A DNA stretch of 64,000 nt from Rhodococcus sp. RD6.2 (GCF_001040705.1 NZ_CVQP01000001.1:178324-242323); one strand, 5' to 3'. Positions 29,963-39,099 are shown, numbered from the stretch's first letter. Notes: generated by a model from the letters alone, not told the origin. Translations and numbers: made by a program.

Positions 29963-31014
29963 GGGGGTGTTCCGTTCAGGGCGGAGAGGGGATTGACGGT
30001 GCTGTTGTCGCCGGGGGCAGGCCCCATGCCGAGCGCCGCGCGGACGAACGGGGCGATGATCTGACCGGGGATCAGGTTCTGGATGTACGAGTTGAAGAAC
30101 GGGCCGCTCGACACTGCCTCGCCGAGCTCGGTGATGTACGGACCGAGCCGGTCGATGGCGGACGTGATCGAATCCCGATTGGACTGCACCACCGTCAGGA
30201 CCGACTGCAGGGAGGCCAACGTCGGCGCGAGCTGGGCCTCGTTGTCGGTGACCACGCCGTCCAGGTGTCGCGACAGAGCGGTGACGTTGTCGAACAGCGC
30301 GTCGAGAACCGCCCGGCGATCCTGCAACTCACCGAGCACCGAGTTCGCGTCGGTCAGCAGGCCGTCGATCTGCCCGCTGCGTTCGGCGAGCAGGGCCGTG
30401 ACGGTCTCTGCCGAGCCGAGGAGATCGCGCAGGGAGTCGTCCCGCTCCGCGATCACCGCCGACAGACGTCCCACGCCGTCCACCGCTGCCGCCACGTCGT
30501 CGGGGACGCGGCGCAGCGTGGACGTGAGCACCCGCATCGACTCGGCGAGCTGCTCGGAGTCGATGCGTTCCGATCGGTCCGTGAGATCGCCGAGTGCCTC
30601 GGTCAGCTGGTACGGCGAGGTGGTCGAGTCGGTTCCGATCGTGGTGCCGGGCCGCAGCTGCCCGTCACCGGCCGGCGTGACGCGAAGATTCCGTGCGCCG
30701 AGAACCGTTGCGGTGGCTATGTCGACGCGGGTGCGTTCGCCGAGCCGAATCGGAGCGTCCACGGTGAACGACACGGCGACGGCGGCGCCGTCGATGTCGA
30801 TCCCCGTGACGTATCCGGCATCGACACCGGCGACGCGGACCGTCGCCCCCACCTGGAGGCCGCCCGCGTCGAGGAACAGGGCGCGGTAGCCCGCGGCCGA
30901 GGAGACGAACGGCAACGACCGTACCTGCAGCGCCGCGAGGACGACCGCGAGAACCACCACGGTGCCGACGATGCCGAGCCGGAACACGTTTCGGCGTGAG
31001 TAGCGTTCCATCAT
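29959..31014 (-). CDS. mceC: Mce family protein (MceC)
   Basis: A 351-residue protein. The ATG at 31014 overlaps the mceB stop (ATGA); a second ATG follows directly. A basic start (MMERYSRRNVFRLG) leads into a single membrane anchor, then MCE domain YRALFLDAGGLQVGATVRVAGVDAGYVTGI and a helical region with heptad repeats. It ends in a Pro- and Asn-rich tail (NSTVNPLSALNGTPP). Structural component of the Mce transporter. Confidence 0.92.
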   Translation of the reverse strand: MMERYSRRNVFRLGIVGTVVVLAVVLAALQVRSLPFVSSAAGYRALFLDAGGLQVGATVRVAGVDAGYVTGIDIDGAAVAVSFTVDAPIRLGERTRVDIATATVLGARNLRVTPAGDGQLRPGTTIGTDSTTSPYQLTEALGDLTDRSERIDSEQLAESMRVLTSTLRRVPDDVAAAVDGVGRLSAVIAERDDSLRDLLGSAETVTALLAERSGQIDGLLTDANSVLGELQDRRAVLDALFDNVTALSRHLDGVVTDNEAQLAPTLASLQSVLTVVQSNRDSITSAIDRLGPYITELGEAVSSGPFFNSYIQNLIPGQIIAPFVRAALGMGPAPGDNSTVNPLSALNGTPP

Positions 31015-32024
31015 CTGGGGGCGCACCTTCCCGTCGGCTGCCCGAACAGGGGAGTGGTGACGTCCGCGCCGTCAGGGCCCGTGAACTTCACCTTCAACGC
31101 GCAGAGGTAGTAGTTGAAGAAGTTGCCGTACACCCCGAGCCTGCTCAGCGCCGCATACGTCTCCGGCAGCCGGCTCAGCACGCTGTCGAGCGTGCCGCGG
31201 CCGCTGTCGAGTTGCGCTGCCGTGCGGCCGAGTTCGGTGACGGTCCCCTGCAACGGGGTCCGGGCCTCCTCGAACAGGGCGGCGACGTCCGCGGCGGCCG
31301 TGTCGATGTGGTCGAGCGCGTTGCCCCACGTCTGCCGTTCCTCGGCGAGACCGCGGGACAGGTCCGCGGCGCGATCGAGCGCGACGGCGAGGGTGTCGCG
31401 ACGATCGGCGAGGGTCGCGACGGTGGCGTCGAGGTTGTCGATCACCCGGCCGATCACCACGTCCCGGTCCGCGAGCGTCGCGGCGATCGAGGCGGTGCGC
31501 GCGAGCACGGATTCGACGGTTGCGTCCTGACCCTGCAGAAGCGCGATCAGCTCCGCGGACAGGGCATTGACCTCCTTGGGTGCCAGCACCCCGAACAGCG
31601 GCTTGAATCCGCCGAGCAGTTCGTCGAGGTCGAGGGCCGGGGACGTCCGGTCGAGGGGGAGGGTCGCGTCGTCGCTCAGCAGCAGCCCGCTCGTTCCGGG
31701 GTCGACGTCGAGATACCGGTCGCCGACGAGGTTCTGGTAGCGGACGGCGGCGGCAGTGTCGTCGGTGAGCGGTACGGAACTGTCCACCGTGAACTCCACG
31801 AGGGCGGTTCCCTCCGGGGTGATCGAGACGTCTCCGACACGTCCCGACTCGACACCGGAGATGCGGACGGCATCACCCGAGTGCAGGCCCGACGCATCGG
31901 TGAACAGCGCCCGGTACCCCGTCGTCGGCTGGAACCGGAACTCGCCGAACACGATCACCAGCCCCGCCGTCACCGCGAGCATCACCACGGTGAACAGGGC
32001 GACACCCACGGTGCGGCCCTTCAT
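31011..32024 (-). CDS. mceB: Mce family protein (MceB)
   Basis: A 337-residue protein. Anchor at about residues 7-27, MCE domain YRALFTDASGLHSGDAVRISGVESGRVGDV, followed by AAAVRYQNLVGDRYLDVDPG, a conserved block of actinobacterial MceB proteins. The C-terminus NYYLCALKVKFTGPDG is also typical of this position. Start and stop overlap its neighbours by 4 nt on both sides. Confidence 0.93.
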   Translation of the reverse strand: MKGRTVGVALFTVVMLAVTAGLVIVFGEFRFQPTTGYRALFTDASGLHSGDAVRISGVESGRVGDVSITPEGTALVEFTVDSSVPLTDDTAAAVRYQNLVGDRYLDVDPGTSGLLLSDDATLPLDRTSPALDLDELLGGFKPLFGVLAPKEVNALSAELIALLQGQDATVESVLARTASIAATLADRDVVIGRVIDNLDATVATLADRRDTLAVALDRAADLSRGLAEERQTWGNALDHIDTAAADVAALFEEARTPLQGTVTELGRTAAQLDSGRGTLDSVLSRLPETYAALSRLGVYGNFFNYYLCALKVKFTGPDGADVTTPLFGQPTGRCAPR

Positions 32025-33205
32025 CGCCCACCTACCGGCGGCTGCGACGTCGGTGGCGGCATGAGAATGGCGAAGAGAGTGTCCGGGTCGATCGTCGGCG
32101 ATGCCCGATTGTGGGCGAAGACGTCCGCACCGGTGTCCGCCGCGACGTACGGCGCGGGCACGTCCGCCATCGTCAATTCGGGCAGCGCGCCGCAGCGCGG
32201 CCCTCCGGTGGCACGGACCTCGGGGAGGTCATCCGGATAGGTGTAGGCGTCGACGCCCCACACGATGGTGCTGTTGAGGAGCATCGTTCGTCTGTTGCCG
32301 CCGGAGATCTTCTCGGCCGCGATCCGGGCGACGTCGGCACCCTGGATGAAGCAGGTCAGTCCCGGTGAATACTCCTCGAACAGTTCCGTTGTGGGACGGA
32401 GCCGCGACAGGGACTCGGTGAGCGCAGCGGTGTTGTCCGACAGCACGGGAGTCCCGACGTCGGCGAGACCGGTCGCCGCGACGAGTAGGGCGTCCAGTGA
32501 ATCCCGCTGCGCCACCACAGTGTCGGCGGTGGTGGTCAGTGACCGGGCCGCGGCGAGGAGTTCGGGTGTCGCGGCGCCGAGTGTCTCGGCGACCGGCGCA
32601 CCCGATCTCAGGTCGGCGGAGAGCGCACCCAGTGTCGGTTCGAGCGCGCCGAGCACCACGTCGAGATCGTCGAGGGCGTGCCCGATCGACTCGCCCTGCC
32701 CTCGCAGCGCGGTCGCCGTCGCGGTGAGCGTTGCCTGGAGCTGATCCGGCTGCACGACCGTCAGGATTCGATTGAGTCGGTCGAGGATCGAATTGGTCTC
32801 GGTGGACACCGAAGTCGCGGGGATGACCGTCCCGTCGGCGATCGGTGTCATGGTTGCCGCGGGCGCCGGTGGATCAGTGAGCGTCACCTGTTTGGAGCCG
32901 AACACGGTGGTCGCGGCGATGGCGGCGCCCACATCGGAGGGCACGCCGCCCGCGGCGTCCTCGGACAGTTCCACGTGAATCACCGCCAGATCGTTGTCGC
33001 TCGCGACGTCGGCCACTCGGCCGACCTCGACGCCGTGGTACTTCACCAACGACCCGGTCTGCAGCAGCAGGCCGGCGCGGTCCGCCTCGACCCTGACCCG
33101 AATGACGTTCCCGCTCAACTGCCCCGAGTACGCCAGGTACGTCAACATGGCCAGCCCGGCCAGCAGCGCGGCCATCACGAACGCGGCGACCCTTGTGGCG
33201 ATCAT
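32021..33205 (-). CDS. mceA: Mce family protein (MceA)
   Basis: A 394-residue protein. The ATG at 33205 overlaps the yrbEB stop (ATGA). Anchor at about residues 6-26, MCE domain IRVRVEADRAGLLLQTGSLVKYHGVEVGRV, then the GAAIAATTVFGSKQVTL block conserved in MceA, a long helical region and a Cys-containing C-terminal domain (GLTCFIQGADVARIAAEK, GGPRCGALPEL). First of the six Mce subunits. Confidence 0.93.
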   Translation of the reverse strand: MIATRVAAFVMAALLAGLAMLTYLAYSGQLSGNVIRVRVEADRAGLLLQTGSLVKYHGVEVGRVADVASDNDLAVIHVELSEDAAGGVPSDVGAAIAATTVFGSKQVTLTDPPAPAATMTPIADGTVIPATSVSTETNSILDRLNRILTVVQPDQLQATLTATATALRGQGESIGHALDDLDVVLGALEPTLGALSADLRSGAPVAETLGAATPELLAAARSLTTTADTVVAQRDSLDALLVAATGLADVGTPVLSDNTAALTESLSRLRPTTELFEEYSPGLTCFIQGADVARIAAEKISGGNRRTMLLNSTIVWGVDAYTYPDDLPEVRATGGPRCGALPELTMADVPAPYVAADTGADVFAHNRASPTIDPDTLFAILMPPPTSQPPVGGR

Positions 33206-34056
33206 GCGGCGAGGTGGACGGCTCGGGCGCTGCCGTACAGGGCCAACGCGACGGCGAGCGTCACGGTCACCACGGCGATCAGCGACAGACGAACTGCGCG
33301 GCCGGTTGCGATTCCGACACCTGCCGGACCTCCCGTCGCGTTGTAGCCGTAGTACGTGTGGATCAGCATGACCACGAACGCCATCGCGATCACCTGCACG
33401 AACGACCAGAGGAGGTCGGACGGGACGAGGAACGTCGAGAAATAGTGGTCGTACACCCCACTGGACTGCCCGAGGACCAGGACCGTGGTCAGTCTGCTCG
33501 CCACGAAGGAGGTGACCAGCGCGACCGCGTACAGCGGAATGACGGTGGCCATCCCGGCAAGTAGTCGGGTACCGACGAGGTAGGGGACGGACCGGATCGC
33601 CATCACCTCCAGTGCGTCGATCTCCTCGCTGATCCGCATGGCACCGAGCTGCGCGGTGGTGCCCGCGCCGATCGTCGCGGCCAAGCCGATTCCGACGGTC
33701 ACGGGGCACACGACCCGAACGTTCAGATAGGCGGACAGGAATCCGGTGAGGGACTCGATCCCGATGTCGCCGAGTGAGCTGTGGCCCTGCACCGCGACCG
33801 TCGCGCCCGCGAACAGGGTGATGAAGCCGATGATGACGACGCTGCCGCCGACCGCGGCGAGCAGTCCGGTCCCCAGCCCGACCTCGGCGATCGAACGCAG
33901 CGTCTCGGCGCGATATCTGCGCAGCGCCTTCCCGGTCGACGCGATCGCGGAGCCGAAGAAGAGGGCGCGACGTCCGAACTCGTCGACCGCGCGCAGGGTC
34001 GATCGGTAGCCGCGCGTGATGCCGTGCGCCGCGCGTCCGGTCAGGACACTCGCCAT
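33202..34056 (-). CDS. yrbEB: YrbE/MlaE-family ABC transporter permease, second subunit
   Basis: A 284-residue integral membrane protein with five to six hydrophobic helices. The conserved permease loop GAMRISEEIDALEVMAIRSVPYLVGTR (the MlaE EExxAL-type coupling motif that contacts the ATPase) is intact, and the C-terminal YGYNATGGPAGVGIATGRAV is typical of YrbE. The ATPase partner (MceG/Mkl) is not in the window; in Mycobacteriales one ATPase usually serves several mce loci. Separated from yrbEA by 57 nt, the only non-overlapping junction of the operon. Confidence 0.93.
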   Translation of the reverse strand: MASVLTGRAAHGITRGYRSTLRAVDEFGRRALFFGSAIASTGKALRRYRAETLRSIAEVGLGTGLLAAVGGSVVIIGFITLFAGATVAVQGHSSLGDIGIESLTGFLSAYLNVRVVCPVTVGIGLAATIGAGTTAQLGAMRISEEIDALEVMAIRSVPYLVGTRLLAGMATVIPLYAVALVTSFVASRLTTVLVLGQSSGVYDHYFSTFLVPSDLLWSFVQVIAMAFVVMLIHTYYGYNATGGPAGVGIATGRAVRLSLIAVVTVTLAVALALYGSARAVHLAA

Positions 34057-34113
34057 GTAACCCTCCTCCAGATCTCCTGCATCGCTATCGCGCCGGGACT
34101 AGATCGGACGTCG

Positions 34114-34893
34114 TCAGGCAGCAGCGAGAGCAAGTCCGATCGACGTCAGCAGCATGTTCACCAGGAACAGTGCGATGAACGCGAAAACGACCGTCTCGTT
34201 GACGGCCTGACCGACGCTCTTCGGCCCGCCGGTCACCGACAGTCCCCGGTAGCACGCGATCAACCCCGCGACGGCACCGAAGACGGCGGCCTTCGCCTGC
34301 GAGAGAAGAAGTTCCGGCAGCCCGACCAACAGGGTCAGGCCCTGAACGTAGGCGCCCGGATTCACGTCCTGCAGATACACCGAGAAGAAGAATCCGCCGA
34401 CGAGTCCGATCGCGCAGACCGCACCGTTGAGCAGCGTCGCGACCACCGTCGCGGCGAGCACCCGCGGCACCACCAGTCGGTGCACCGGATCGATGCCGAG
34501 CACCTCCATCGCATCGATCTCCTCACGGATGGACCGTGATCCGAGATCCGCGGTGATCGCTGTTGCCGCGGCACCCGCGACGACGAGAACCGTCACCAGC
34601 GGGCCGATCTGGGTGATCGTTCCCAGTCCGGCGCCCGCCCCCGACAGGTCGCTCGCGCCGATCTCGCCGAGCAGTGAGTTCAGGGTGAACACGACGAGAA
34701 CGGTGAAGGGAATCGACATCACGATCGTCGGCAGCAGGGCGACGCGGATCGTGGCCCAGCACTGGTCGAGGAACTCCGCCCACTGGAACGGTCTGCGTCG
34801 CAACGCCGCAACGGTGTCCAGGGTCAGTGCGTAGAACTCACCGACCGTGCCGACGGCACCGCGAAAGGCTCGCGATGCGACGGGCGCGCTCAC
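34114..34893 (-). CDS. yrbEA: YrbE/MlaE-family ABC transporter permease, first subunit
   Basis: A 259-residue membrane protein. The GTG at 34893 overlaps the multicopper oxidase stop by 4 nt (GTGA) and gives the usual YrbE length; longer in-frame starts lie inside the oxidase gene. The coupling loop SIREEIDAMEVLGIDPVHRLVVPRVLA and the C-terminal ACYRGLSVTGGPKSVGQAVNETVV are clear family markers. Works with YrbEB as the membrane channel for the Mce importer. Confidence 0.93.
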   Translation of the reverse strand: MSAPVASRAFRGAVGTVGEFYALTLDTVAALRRRPFQWAEFLDQCWATIRVALLPTIVMSIPFTVLVVFTLNSLLGEIGASDLSGAGAGLGTITQIGPLVTVLVVAGAAATAITADLGSRSIREEIDAMEVLGIDPVHRLVVPRVLAATVVATLLNGAVCAIGLVGGFFFSVYLQDVNPGAYVQGLTLLVGLPELLLSQAKAAVFGAVAGLIACYRGLSVTGGPKSVGQAVNETVVFAFIALFLVNMLLTSIGLALAAA

Positions 34894-36725
34894 GAGACCA
34901 CCCGGTACCGCAGCATCATCTCGTGGTCCTCGTGGTCGAGGATGTGACAGTGCCACATGTAGCCCTGCAGATCGGTCGCGGCTCCGGTGGCGTGGCCGTG
35001 GGAGGTCCGGGCGGCCACCGACGGTGGGACCGAAGGGCGCTGGAACGGGGCGTCGGGATCGAACCCGAGTTCGTCGGCGGTGGGGAAACGGACGAGGATC
35101 CGGGTGACGGTGCCGCGGTCCGCGCGCACGGTGTCCTTCCAGCCGGCCTCCCACGGTGCGGGCGGCAGCAGGGGGCCGGCGAGGAAGGGCTCAGGATCGG
35201 GTGTCCACTTCACCCCGAGCGGCGGCTGGATGTGTGTGGCCTGCAGTTCCACCGTCCGCAGCGGCTGCCTGCCGAGGATGCGGAACATCACCAGGTGCAG
35301 GTGGATCGGATGCGGATCGTCGGTGACGTTGACGATGTCCCACCGCTCCACCGTCCCCGCTTTCGGCATCTCGATGTCCGGGTCCGTGTAGCGGAGATTG
35401 TTCAACGCCATGTATGCGGGCGGAACCCGCAGGGCGTAGGGCTGGCTCACCGACACGGTGCGTGTCCGGGTCGGGGTCGGCAGCGGGGGCAGGGGGTCGG
35501 GGGTGCGCCCGCCCGCCCGCAGCGTCGTCGGGACGGGGCCGGTGAATCCGCGGGCGGAGCCGACCGTGAATCGGCAGAACAGCGGCATGGCGACCGCGCC
35601 GAGCATGGCCGCCTGGAACGGCGGGGCCTCGTCGTTGCACAGCAGGACCGAACCGTCGACGCTGGAGAAGTCGACGAGCAGGTCGTAGCGCTCACCCGGT
35701 GACATCCGGATGGCGTTGGTCGGGACGGGGGCGTCGAGCAGTCCGCCGTCGTTGCCGACGACCCAGAACTGCATGTGGTTGCTGAAGTGCAGGTTCCACA
35801 CGCTGTAGGAGGTGGCGTTGATCGCCCGGAACCGGTACAGGCCCCGCGCGACCGGGATGTCCGGCCACACGGCGCCGTTGACGAGACCGACGTCCCCGAC
35901 CGCGCCACCCTCCCACGATCCTTCCGGCACCACCGGGGTGGACCGCAGGCTCATCGCACCGTCCTCGCCGAAGATCTTCTCCTGCAGGATCAGTGGCATC
36001 TCGAACTCGCCGGCCGGCAGACCGAGGGGGTTGTCGGGGGTGCCGGTGTCGAAGCGGTCACGCAACAGGTAGGTGCCCGCCAGCCCGGCGTACACGTTCG
36101 CTCGGGTGATCCCCATCGCATGATCGTGGTACCAGAAGTGCCCCGCCTGCTGCCGATTCGGAAATCGGTATGTAATCGATTCGTTCCGATGGACGAGTTG
36201 TTCCGCGTGGCCGTCGCTGTCGGGGGGCGTCTCGCCGCCGTGCAGGTGCACCACGATCGGGGGCGTGGTCCGGTAGGCCTCGTCCGCGCCGTGCAGGGTC
36301 GTGTCGATGTCCCGGGCGAACGGATGCGAGGTGAGGCGGTTGGTCACGGTCAGCGTGGTGGTCTCGTCGGCATACGCCTCGATCGTCGGTCCCAGGTAGG
36401 TCGGTGCCGCGTTGCCGAAGTGGTACGCGAAGGTGTCCGCCGCCGCGTGGTCGGGGTGGAAGCGATGGCGTGCATTGACCGCCGACATGGACAGCCGGGT
36501 GCCCGAGACGGTCGCTGGGCGTTCGACGGTGGACCGGAACGGCGCCATCGGAGGGGAGTGAAAGAGGAGTGGGTTGTCGATGCTCGTGACCCGCACGGGC
36601 TCCCGCGCGAATCCCTGTCCGGCCCCGAATCCCACGGTGGCCGACCAGCCCATGCCCGCGGTCGCCGCGCCGCCCACGCCGAGTGCGCGCAGCAGCGTCC
36701 GCCTGTCCATGGATCGCTCGGTCAC
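34890..36725 (-). CDS. Tat-exported multicopper oxidase (laccase/CotA-like)
   Basis: A 611-residue protein. The Tat signal reads MDRRTLLRALGVGG followed by a hydrophobic run. All four copper motifs are present: VVHLHGG, FWYHDHAMG, DPHPIHLHLVMF and the type 1/type 3 motif MWHCHILDHEDHEMM, with Met as the axial type 1 ligand. This suits oxidation of phenols, hydroquinones, bilirubin-like pigments or metals with O2 in the envelope. Start GTG at 36725 with GGAG upstream. It is the first gene of the mce operon, its stop overlapping yrbEA (GTGA), which is an unusual partner for an Mce system, and it diverges from tetR across a shared dyad. Confidence 0.92.
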   Translation of the reverse strand: MTERSMDRRTLLRALGVGGAATAGMGWSATVGFGAGQGFAREPVRVTSIDNPLLFHSPPMAPFRSTVERPATVSGTRLSMSAVNARHRFHPDHAAADTFAYHFGNAAPTYLGPTIEAYADETTTLTVTNRLTSHPFARDIDTTLHGADEAYRTTPPIVVHLHGGETPPDSDGHAEQLVHRNESITYRFPNRQQAGHFWYHDHAMGITRANVYAGLAGTYLLRDRFDTGTPDNPLGLPAGEFEMPLILQEKIFGEDGAMSLRSTPVVPEGSWEGGAVGDVGLVNGAVWPDIPVARGLYRFRAINATSYSVWNLHFSNHMQFWVVGNDGGLLDAPVPTNAIRMSPGERYDLLVDFSSVDGSVLLCNDEAPPFQAAMLGAVAMPLFCRFTVGSARGFTGPVPTTLRAGGRTPDPLPPLPTPTRTRTVSVSQPYALRVPPAYMALNNLRYTDPDIEMPKAGTVERWDIVNVTDDPHPIHLHLVMFRILGRQPLRTVELQATHIQPPLGVKWTPDPEPFLAGPLLPPAPWEAGWKDTVRADRGTVTRILVRFPTADELGFDPDAPFQRPSVPPSVAARTSHGHATGAATDLQGYMWHCHILDHEDHEMMLRYRVVS

Positions 36726-36757
36726 GGTGCATCTCCAGTCCTCGGCAACGGCGGTGA

Positions 36758-36780
36758 CCGTACCACACCGTATGGTATGG
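36758..36780. promoter_or_regulatory. Putative TetR operator, site B
   Basis: CCGTACC, 9 nt, GGTATGG, in the 112-bp gap between the multicopper oxidase and tetR. It matches site A at 26327-26349 in both arms and spacing while the 9-nt centre differs, as expected for a repressor-binding dyad. Confidence 0.78.
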
Positions 36781-36837
36781 TCAAGCGTCTGGAATGATGC
36801 TGGTACAGGTCACTTCTGCGAAGGCGAGGAGAGCGTC

Positions 36838-37452
36838 ATGACGGCGAGGAGAGACGCGTCCCAGAGCGCTCGCACGGCCCGTGGTTCGGGTGCCGGAACG
36901 CGGCAGCGGGCTCCGAGGCTGTCCGTGGACGACTGGATCGAGGCCGCCTTCGACCTCCTCGTCCGCGAGGGTGTGACGGGCGTGAAGATCACCCGCCTGT
37001 GCGAGGAGTTGGGCGTCACCAAGGGCAGCTTCTACTGGCACTTTCCCGACATCGACCATCTGATGAAGGCCGTCGCGGATCGCTGGTGCGCCATCCAGAA
37101 CGAGACCCTCCTGGCGCTCAAGGAGACGACCTCGATTCCCGGCGACCAACGACTCGAGGCGATGGCGGCGCAGCTCATGTCGCAGCGCGGCTGGGCGGTC
37201 GAGGTCGCGGTCCGCGACTGGGCGCGTTCCGATAGTCAGGTCGCGGATTCCGTTGCACGACTCGACAACCAGGTGTTCGACGTCGTGCAGAGCACCCTCC
37301 TCGACCTCGGGTTCGACGCCGAGGAGGCGCGCCTGCGCAGCGGCGTCCTCGTCTACGCGGGTGTCGGCTTCCTGCACGCCCGCGACCACCTGCCCGATCC
37401 GACCATCGACGAGGTGCGGCGCGTGTTCGCGCTCCTGACCACCCGCGACTGA
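36838..37452 (+). CDS. TetR/AcrR-family transcriptional regulator
   Basis: A 204-residue regulator. The N-terminal helix-turn-helix is ITRLCEELGVTKGSFYWHF (about 52-70), inside a typical TetR DNA-binding domain that starts LSVDDWIEAAFDLLVREG; the rest is a helical ligand-binding domain with no strong family identity. GAGGAGA ends about 6 nt before the ATG, so the start is firm. Divergent from the multicopper oxidase-mce operon, with a dyad in between. Probably autoregulatory and controlling the oxidase-mce and hydrolase-hmgA operons; the ligand is unknown. Confidence 0.92.
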   Translation: MTARRDASQSARTARGSGAGTRQRAPRLSVDDWIEAAFDLLVREGVTGVKITRLCEELGVTKGSFYWHFPDIDHLMKAVADRWCAIQNETLLALKETTSIPGDQRLEAMAAQLMSQRGWAVEVAVRDWARSDSQVADSVARLDNQVFDVVQSTLLDLGFDAEEARLRSGVLVYAGVGFLHARDHLPDPTIDEVRRVFALLTTRD

Positions 37453-37472
37453 GGCGGCTCCGCTGCTCGTGC

Positions 37473-37504
37473 GCGCTCTCGGTGGCCCCGGCTGCTGAGA
37501 GCGC
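37473..37504. terminator. Hairpin between convergent tetR and prpR
   Basis: Perfect 8-bp inverted repeat (GCGCTCTC and GAGAGCGC) with a 16-nt loop in the convergent gap. No U tract, so efficiency is uncertain. A second small hairpin, GGCAC-GCA-GTGCC, overlaps the prpR stop. Confidence 0.5.
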
Positions 37505-37521
37505 CCACAGGCACGCAGTGC

Positions 37522-38940
37522 CTACGACGGATAAGGCTGGCGTGCGCTGAGATTCAGGTCGACCCGAACGGGCCGCCCGATCTGGGGGAACGCCCGCTGC
37601 GCACAGTCGGTGCGCTCGCAGATCTTGCAGCCGGCGCCGATCGGATCCGGTGACATCTGCTCGTCGAGTCGCAGGCCACGGGAGTACACGAGCCGGTCTG
37701 CGTGGGTGATGTCGCAGCCCAGCCCGATCGCGAAGCTACGTTGAGCCGTTCCGTAGGGACGGGGGTCGTCGTCGGTGGTGCGGGCGATCCACAGGTACGT
37801 CCGGCCGTCGGGCATCTGCGCGACCTGAGTGAGAATCCGCCCGGGCGTCCCGAACGCGTCGTGCACCACCCACAACGGGCAGCTACCACCGATTCGGGAG
37901 AAGTGGAACGCGGTGGCGGACTGTCGCTTCGATATGTTCCCGGCGCGGTCGGTGCGGACGAAGAAGAACGGGATGCCGCGCCGGGTCGGGCGCTGCATGG
38001 TCGAGAGCCGGTGGCACACCGTTTCGAAGCCGACCTCGAACTGCAGTGCCAGCATCTCGATGTCGTAGTGCAGGCGTTCCGTCGCGTCCAGGAACGAGTT
38101 GTACGGCAACAGCAGTGCCCCGGCGAAGTAGTTTGCGAGTCCGATCTTCGCCAGCTCTCGGGAGCCCTCTCCGAGACCGGTGGCGGACTCGACGAGCGCG
38201 TCGATCGTGGCCGACTGGGTGAGGAAGGCGAGCTGGGTTGCGATCTGGAACGCCCGCTGTCCGGGTGTCAGGTGCCGGGACAGGGTAAGGATGCGGTTCG
38301 CCTCGTCGTACGAGCGTTTCGGTCCCGGCCGGTCGGGCGGATCGGTGCGCAACCGGACGACGATGTCGTGTTCCGATTCGAGGAGTGCCGTCAGCTGGTT
38401 GTCCAGAGAGCCGGGCCGTAGGCCGCTCTCCGTGAACAATCGCTCGGCGGCGTCGTCGAGTTCGGCGATGTGATTGTGCCTGTCGTAGAAGAAGTCTCGA
38501 ACTTCCTCGAACGGCATCGGCATCGAAGGCTCCGAGGTCGCCTCCGACGGCGCGGACAGATGGACGCTGTACTGCTCCAGCCGTTCGGTCGCTGCCAGCA
38601 GTCGGCGGTGGACTCCGACGAGCGCTGTTCCGATCTCCGGCATCCTGGCGACCAGTTCGTCCACCATCGCCGGGCTGGGCGCCGCCGCGCCGATCGCGCG
38701 GAGGACGTCATGGAGATCTGCCGCCAGCCTCGCGTCCTGGTCGGCCGCGAAGAACTGCGGATCGAGATCGAAGGTCGCGTTCAGTTTCAGCAGGACCGGC
38801 ACTGTCAGCGGACGCTGGTCGTTCTCCAACTGGTTGACGTAACTCGCCGAGAGGTCGAGCGTCCGGGCCAGTTCCAGCTGGGTCAGCCCGCGCTCCTCTC
38901 GCAGTCGTCGCAGCCGTGGTCCGCCGTAGATCTTCTGCAT
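37522..38940 (-). CDS. prpR: PrpR/RamB-family transcriptional regulator of propionate metabolism
   Basis: A 472-residue regulator. An N-terminal Cro/CI-type helix-turn-helix ([21 protein letters not shown], split at the turn) is followed by an IrrE/ImmA-like domain and a C-terminal domain with the Cys residues GGSCPLW and [10 protein letters not shown], matching the Fe-S cluster ligands described for mycobacterial PrpR, which senses short-chain acyl-CoA. The ATG at 38940 has GAAGGA about 8 nt upstream; the reading frame stays open for 45 more codons upstream, into a cobalamin riboswitch. Divergent from prpDBC, which it very likely activates. Confidence 0.92.
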   Translation of the reverse strand: MQKIYGGPRLRRLREERGLTQLELARTLDLSASYVNQLENDQRPLTVPVLLKLNATFDLDPQFFAADQDARLAADLHDVLRAIGAAAPSPAMVDELVARMPEIGTALVGVHRRLLAATERLEQYSVHLSAPSEATSEPSMPMPFEEVRDFFYDRHNHIAELDDAAERLFTESGLRPGSLDNQLTALLESEHDIVVRLRTDPPDRPGPKRSYDEANRILTLSRHLTPGQRAFQIATQLAFLTQSATIDALVESATGLGEGSRELAKIGLANYFAGALLLPYNSFLDATERLHYDIEMLALQFEVGFETVCHRLSTMQRPTRRGIPFFFVRTDRAGNISKRQSATAFHFSRIGGSCPLWVVHDAFGTPGRILTQVAQMPDGRTYLWIARTTDDDPRPYGTAQRSFAIGLGCDITHADRLVYSRGLRLDEQMSPDPIGAGCKICERTDCAQRAFPQIGRPVRVDLNLSARQPYPS

Positions 38941-39099
38941 CCTGCGATCCTTCGGGGTCGAGTCCAGAAGCCGCCCGCGAATGCGCACGTCCGACCAGGC
39001 CCATCGCCCCACCCGGTACGCGGGCACGACGACACCTGGATCGGGCACGCACACCCAGTCCACGAGGCGGCACACCGCCGGGCACGGCGTACCCGGCGC

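Noticed and set aside
32021-33709. Longer MceA start inside yrbEB
   Set aside because: The extension is an Arg-rich shadow of yrbEB; ATG 33205 has the ATGA overlap and a normal Mce anchor.
26458-34893. mce ATPase (mceG) in the locus
   Set aside because: No ATP-binding protein is encoded between the YrbE genes and the end of the operon; the ATPase must be elsewhere.
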